In this document: positions 7,607 to 9,710 of the stretch, one piece after another
How positions within the stretch are numbered: the first letter of the stretch is position 1
How the letters are laid out: every line of letters begins with the position of its first letter
Assembly: GCA_002423305.1 (NCBI GenBank)
Contig: DIVI01000006.1
Coordinates: 1-9,710, forward strand
Reading direction: 5' to 3'
Source: Methylococcus sp. UBA6136
GTDB taxonomy: Bacteria > Pseudomonadota > Gammaproteobacteria > Methylococcales > Methylococcaceae
Length of the DNA stretch: 9,710 nt
Program-made: the position numbers and the translations under genes
Notes under the pieces: model-generated
The model's database searches: none
Told to the model about the DNA's origin: nothing
What the model saw: only the letters and a program-made list of their open reading frames with translations

Positions 7607-7948
7607 CTAACGAATAGCCATCACCGCCTCGTGTGAAACCACGAGAAGTCGGTGAGAGGGTGCGGCCTCATCGATGGCTGGCCAGACCTCAATCAGAAAC
7701 TGTCTTAATTCGGCAAGGCGCAAATTGCCGACTTTGATCTGAACTACCCTTGGTGGCGGGGTCGACACCATGGCGCGGTCCGAGAAATCGGCATCCTTGC
7801 TGACGATGATCAAATCCTGCTGTCGGGCGTATTGCCATACCGTGGAATCGGTCCAGGCCGCATCATGATCTACCACCCATTCAAAATTTGCGCCTTCCCA
7901 AAGAGACAACTTTCGGGGAAGGTTGGCATCAATGAGAAAACGAGCCAT
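7607..7948 (-). CDS. DUF5615 PIN-like protein, putative toxin
   Basis: The product of 113 residues matches the DUF5615 (PIN-like) family, putative RNases that are encoded beside DUF433 proteins in toxin-antitoxin-like pairs. The N-terminus FLIDANLPRKL carries Asp7 and Asn9, TDSTVW carries Asp34, and IIVSKDADF carries Asp52 and Asp54. These acidic positions are typical of the PIN-like metal site and appear intact. The C-terminal half contains PPRVVQIKVGN (65-75), also typical of the family. Its ATG shares one base with the DUF433 stop codon (TGATG), so translation of the two is probably coupled. Toxicity is inferred from the family and pairing, not shown by the sequence. The gene ends convergent to the discoidin-glycosidase gene. 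Confidence 0.85.
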   Translation of the reverse strand: MARFLIDANLPRKLSLWEGANFEWVVDHDAAWTDSTVWQYARQQDLIIVSKDADFSDRAMVSTPPPRVVQIKVGNLRLAELRQFLIEVWPAIDEAAPSHRLLVVSHEAVMAIR

Positions 7949-8193
7949 CAGGCGACTCGCAGAAGCTCATATCGATGGTCCATCAAATGACTGGCAAATT
8001 GCAGGCATGCACGGATATCGGCGGCTTCCAGTTCTGGAAATTCATGAAGAATGTCGGCCTCGCTATCGCCTGCACTCAGGTACTCCAGAATGGATTGAGC
8101 CGTGATGCGTTGACCGCGAATGGTGGGGTGACCGTTACAAATGTCAGGGTCGACCGTGATCCTGCCCTGCAGGAATTCGAGTGTTTTCGACAT
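7948..8193 (-). CDS. DUF433 protein, putative antitoxin
   Basis: The product of 81 residues shows the DUF433 pattern: ITVDPDICNGHPTIRGQRIT (12-31), a helix SILEYLSAGDSEADIL (34-49) and FPELEAADIRACLQFA (52-67). The family folds as a small winged helix-turn-helix-like protein and is encoded just upstream of DUF5615 toxins, as here. It is therefore the likely antitoxin and possibly an autoregulator. The start is set by GAGG (minus strand, 8202-8205) eight bases before ATG 8193. A longer reading frame from 8259 would add 22 residues without a family match and is not favoured. The final codons overlap the toxin start by one base. Confidence 0.85.
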   Translation of the reverse strand: MSKTLEFLQGRITVDPDICNGHPTIRGQRITAQSILEYLSAGDSEADILHEFPELEAADIRACLQFASHLMDHRYELLRVA

Positions 8194-8201
8194 GTGACGT
8201 G

Positions 8202-8205
8202 CCTC
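8202..8205 (-). promoter_or_regulatory. Ribosome binding site of the DUF433 gene
   Basis: GAGG on the minus strand is followed by eight bases and then ATG 8193. It decides the start of the antitoxin gene in favour of the 81-residue form, against an upstream ATG at 8259. Confidence 0.6.
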
Positions 8206-8299
8206 GCAGGCTGAAATGAAATCCAACCGTGTCATCCTAGCATTATCAACGATCCTCAAAGTGTATCTGGCTGGTCATGACGGCATCGTCCTGGTAGCG

Positions 8300-9646
8300 T
8301 CAAAGCGCCGCGCCGTGGCTTTCGATCACCCGGCGGTAGAACAGCGCACTGTCCTTCAGGGTCCGGGTCTGGGTGGCGTAGTCGACGTGAACCAGTCCAA
8401 ATCGCTTCGAGTAGCCGAAGGCCCATTCAAAGTTATCCAGTAACGACCAGGCAAAATAGCCCTTCAGGTTGACGCCTTCGGCGATAGCCTCGTGCGCGGC
8501 GCGGAGATGGTCGCGGAAATAAGCCACGCGAGCGGCATCGGGCACCCGCCCCTTGACGGGGCTAGGGTCATCGAAGGCGCCCCCATTCTCGGTGATGTAC
8601 AGCGGTATGTCGCCGTAGCGGCGCTTGACCCAGAGCAGGCAGCTCTTGAGGCCCTCCGGGAAGATCTCCCAGTCCATCGCGGTATGAGGCGATTGATCCT
8701 GCCGGACCCGGTCGGCATGGAAAGGCAGCCGTCCGGGAGCGCTTTTCACGACCGAGCGGCTGTAGTAGTTGATGCCGAGAAAGTCGATCGGCGTCTGAAT
8801 CACGCGGAAATCCTCCTCCGGAAAATCGGTGAAGTCCCGGCCATGAATGTCGACCAGCTCCTCGGGATAGCGGCCCATGAACACCGGGTCGAGATACTGG
8901 CGGTTCATCCAGGCATGCATCCGGGCCATGGCGGCTTGGTCCTCGGGCTGTTCCGACGCGGCATATTTCGGCTCCAGATTCACTACCAGCCCGATCGCTC
9001 CCTCGCCCCCGTCGGCACGGAAGGCCTGGACGGCGAGACCATGACCCCGCAGCAGATTATGGGTGGCCAGCCGTGCCTTGGGTAGTTCACGCAATCCCGG
9101 TGGATGAGCGCCTTGGACATACCCTTCATGAACAATGACCCAAGGTTCATTCAGCGTTGCCCATTGCCTGACTCTTCCGCCCAGTGCCCTGAAAACAGCG
9201 TGGGCATAGTCGGCAAACCAGTACGCCGAATCCCGGTTCGTCCAGCCGCCCTGATCGGCCAGGGCCAGCGGCATATCCCAGTGATGCAGGGTCACGTTGG
9301 GTTGAATGCCTGCGTCATGGAGTCGATCCAGTAGCTGGCGGTAAAAATCCAGCCCTTTCTCGTTCAGCGTGCCGCGTCCTTCGGGGAAAATCCGGTTCCA
9401 GGCAATGCTGAAGCGGTAAGCCTTGAGGCTCATCTCCCGCATCAGTTCAACGTCATCGGCATAGCGGTGGTAATGATCGCAGGCGAGGTCGCCGTGATCG
9501 CCCTGAGTGATGGTGCCGGGGGTATGACTGAACCGATGCCAGTTGCTGGGGCCGGCTCCATCGGCCAGCGGTGAACCTTCAATCTGGTAGGCCGAGGTCG
9601 CGGCGCCCCAGAGGAAGTCGGGTGGAAAGGTGTTGCGGTCAGTCAT
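8300..9646 (-). CDS. GH1 family beta-glucosidase
   Basis: The product of 448 residues is a complete glycoside hydrolase family 1 enzyme of standard length, which hydrolyses terminal beta-linked glucose (or galactose) from short saccharides and glycosides with retention of configuration. The N-terminal signature FLWGAATSAYQIEG (11-24) is present. The acid/base is Glu167 in TLNEPW and the nucleophile is Glu353 in ITENGG. Sugar-site residues are also intact: Gln21, His122 (HHWD), Asn166, Tyr294 (GINYYSR), Trp400 (FAWSLLDNFEW) and Glu407-Trp408. No signal peptide is seen, so it is probably cytoplasmic. No strong ribosome binding site precedes ATG 9646, but the signature begins only ten residues in, so the start cannot be far off. 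Position 106 bases upstream of the DUF433 gene on the same strand allows read-through into the toxin-antitoxin-like pair. Natural substrate cannot be told from sequence; cellobiose, sophorose and other beta-glucosides are all possible. Confidence 0.95.
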   Translation of the reverse strand: MTDRNTFPPDFLWGAATSAYQIEGSPLADGAGPSNWHRFSHTPGTITQGDHGDLACDHYHRYADDVELMREMSLKAYRFSIAWNRIFPEGRGTLNEKGLDFYRQLLDRLHDAGIQPNVTLHHWDMPLALADQGGWTNRDSAYWFADYAHAVFRALGGRVRQWATLNEPWVIVHEGYVQGAHPPGLRELPKARLATHNLLRGHGLAVQAFRADGGEGAIGLVVNLEPKYAASEQPEDQAAMARMHAWMNRQYLDPVFMGRYPEELVDIHGRDFTDFPEEDFRVIQTPIDFLGINYYSRSVVKSAPGRLPFHADRVRQDQSPHTAMDWEIFPEGLKSCLLWVKRRYGDIPLYITENGGAFDDPSPVKGRVPDAARVAYFRDHLRAAHEAIAEGVNLKGYFAWSLLDNFEWAFGYSKRFGLVHVDYATQTRTLKDSALFYRRVIESHGAAL

Positions 9647-9710
9647 GGATGTTTGATGCTGCTACTAGCGGAAGGGATGGACGGTTGTCTGGCTGAAGAC
9701 CGAGCGGTTT

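Noticed and set aside
8492..9085. 197-codon open frame on the plus strand
   Set aside because: It is antisense to the GH1 gene, whose catalytic motifs are intact on the other strand.
1..9710. CRISPR array, tRNA or rRNA genes, or transposase genes
   Set aside because: No regularly spaced identical repeats, no cloverleaf-like sequence, and no transposase or integrase motifs were seen on either strand.

Overview
The window (9.7 kb) looks like a chromosomal segment from a Gram-negative bacterium, most likely a gamma- or betaproteobacterium. The main grounds are an OpgG/OpgD-type periplasmic glucan protein, a family essentially restricted to proteobacteria, and GC-rich coding DNA (one 60-base line counted at about 70% GC). 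A secreted protein built from CG..C / W.G.C repeat modules also fits. A genus cannot be named from the sequence alone.

Layout. Bases 1-238 are non-coding and carry a degenerate interspersed-repeat-like sequence. Bases 239-2575 (+) encode a 778-residue exported or lipid-anchored protein with eight propeller-like repeats followed by four cysteine-paired InlB-B-like modules; it is visibly AT-richer than everything else here (a sampled line is about 47% GC). Bases 2576-2875 are a repeat-bearing intergenic stretch. Bases 2876-4456 (+) encode an OpgG/OpgD-family protein with a signal peptide. A perfect 14-bp hairpin follows, then 4589-7462 (+) encodes a 957-residue six-hairpin glycosidase-like protein with two N-terminal F5/8 type C (discoidin) domains. 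On the minus strand, convergent to it, lie a DUF5615 PIN-like gene (7607-7948) and its DUF433 partner (7948-8193), overlapping as TGATG, and then a GH1 beta-glucosidase (8300-9646).

How the genes may work together. The OpgG/D protein, the discoidin-glycosidase and the GH1 beta-glucosidase make a plausible small glucan-handling locus, since OpgD/OpgG proteins act on beta-1,2-glucan (GH186) and GH1 enzymes release glucose from short beta-glucosides. The membrane glucosyltransferase OpgH is not in the window. Both downstream glycosidases lack a visible signal peptide while the OpgG/D protein has one, so a transport step would be needed and is not seen. The toxin-antitoxin-like pair and the AT-rich secreted protein look like accessory cargo rather than pathway members.
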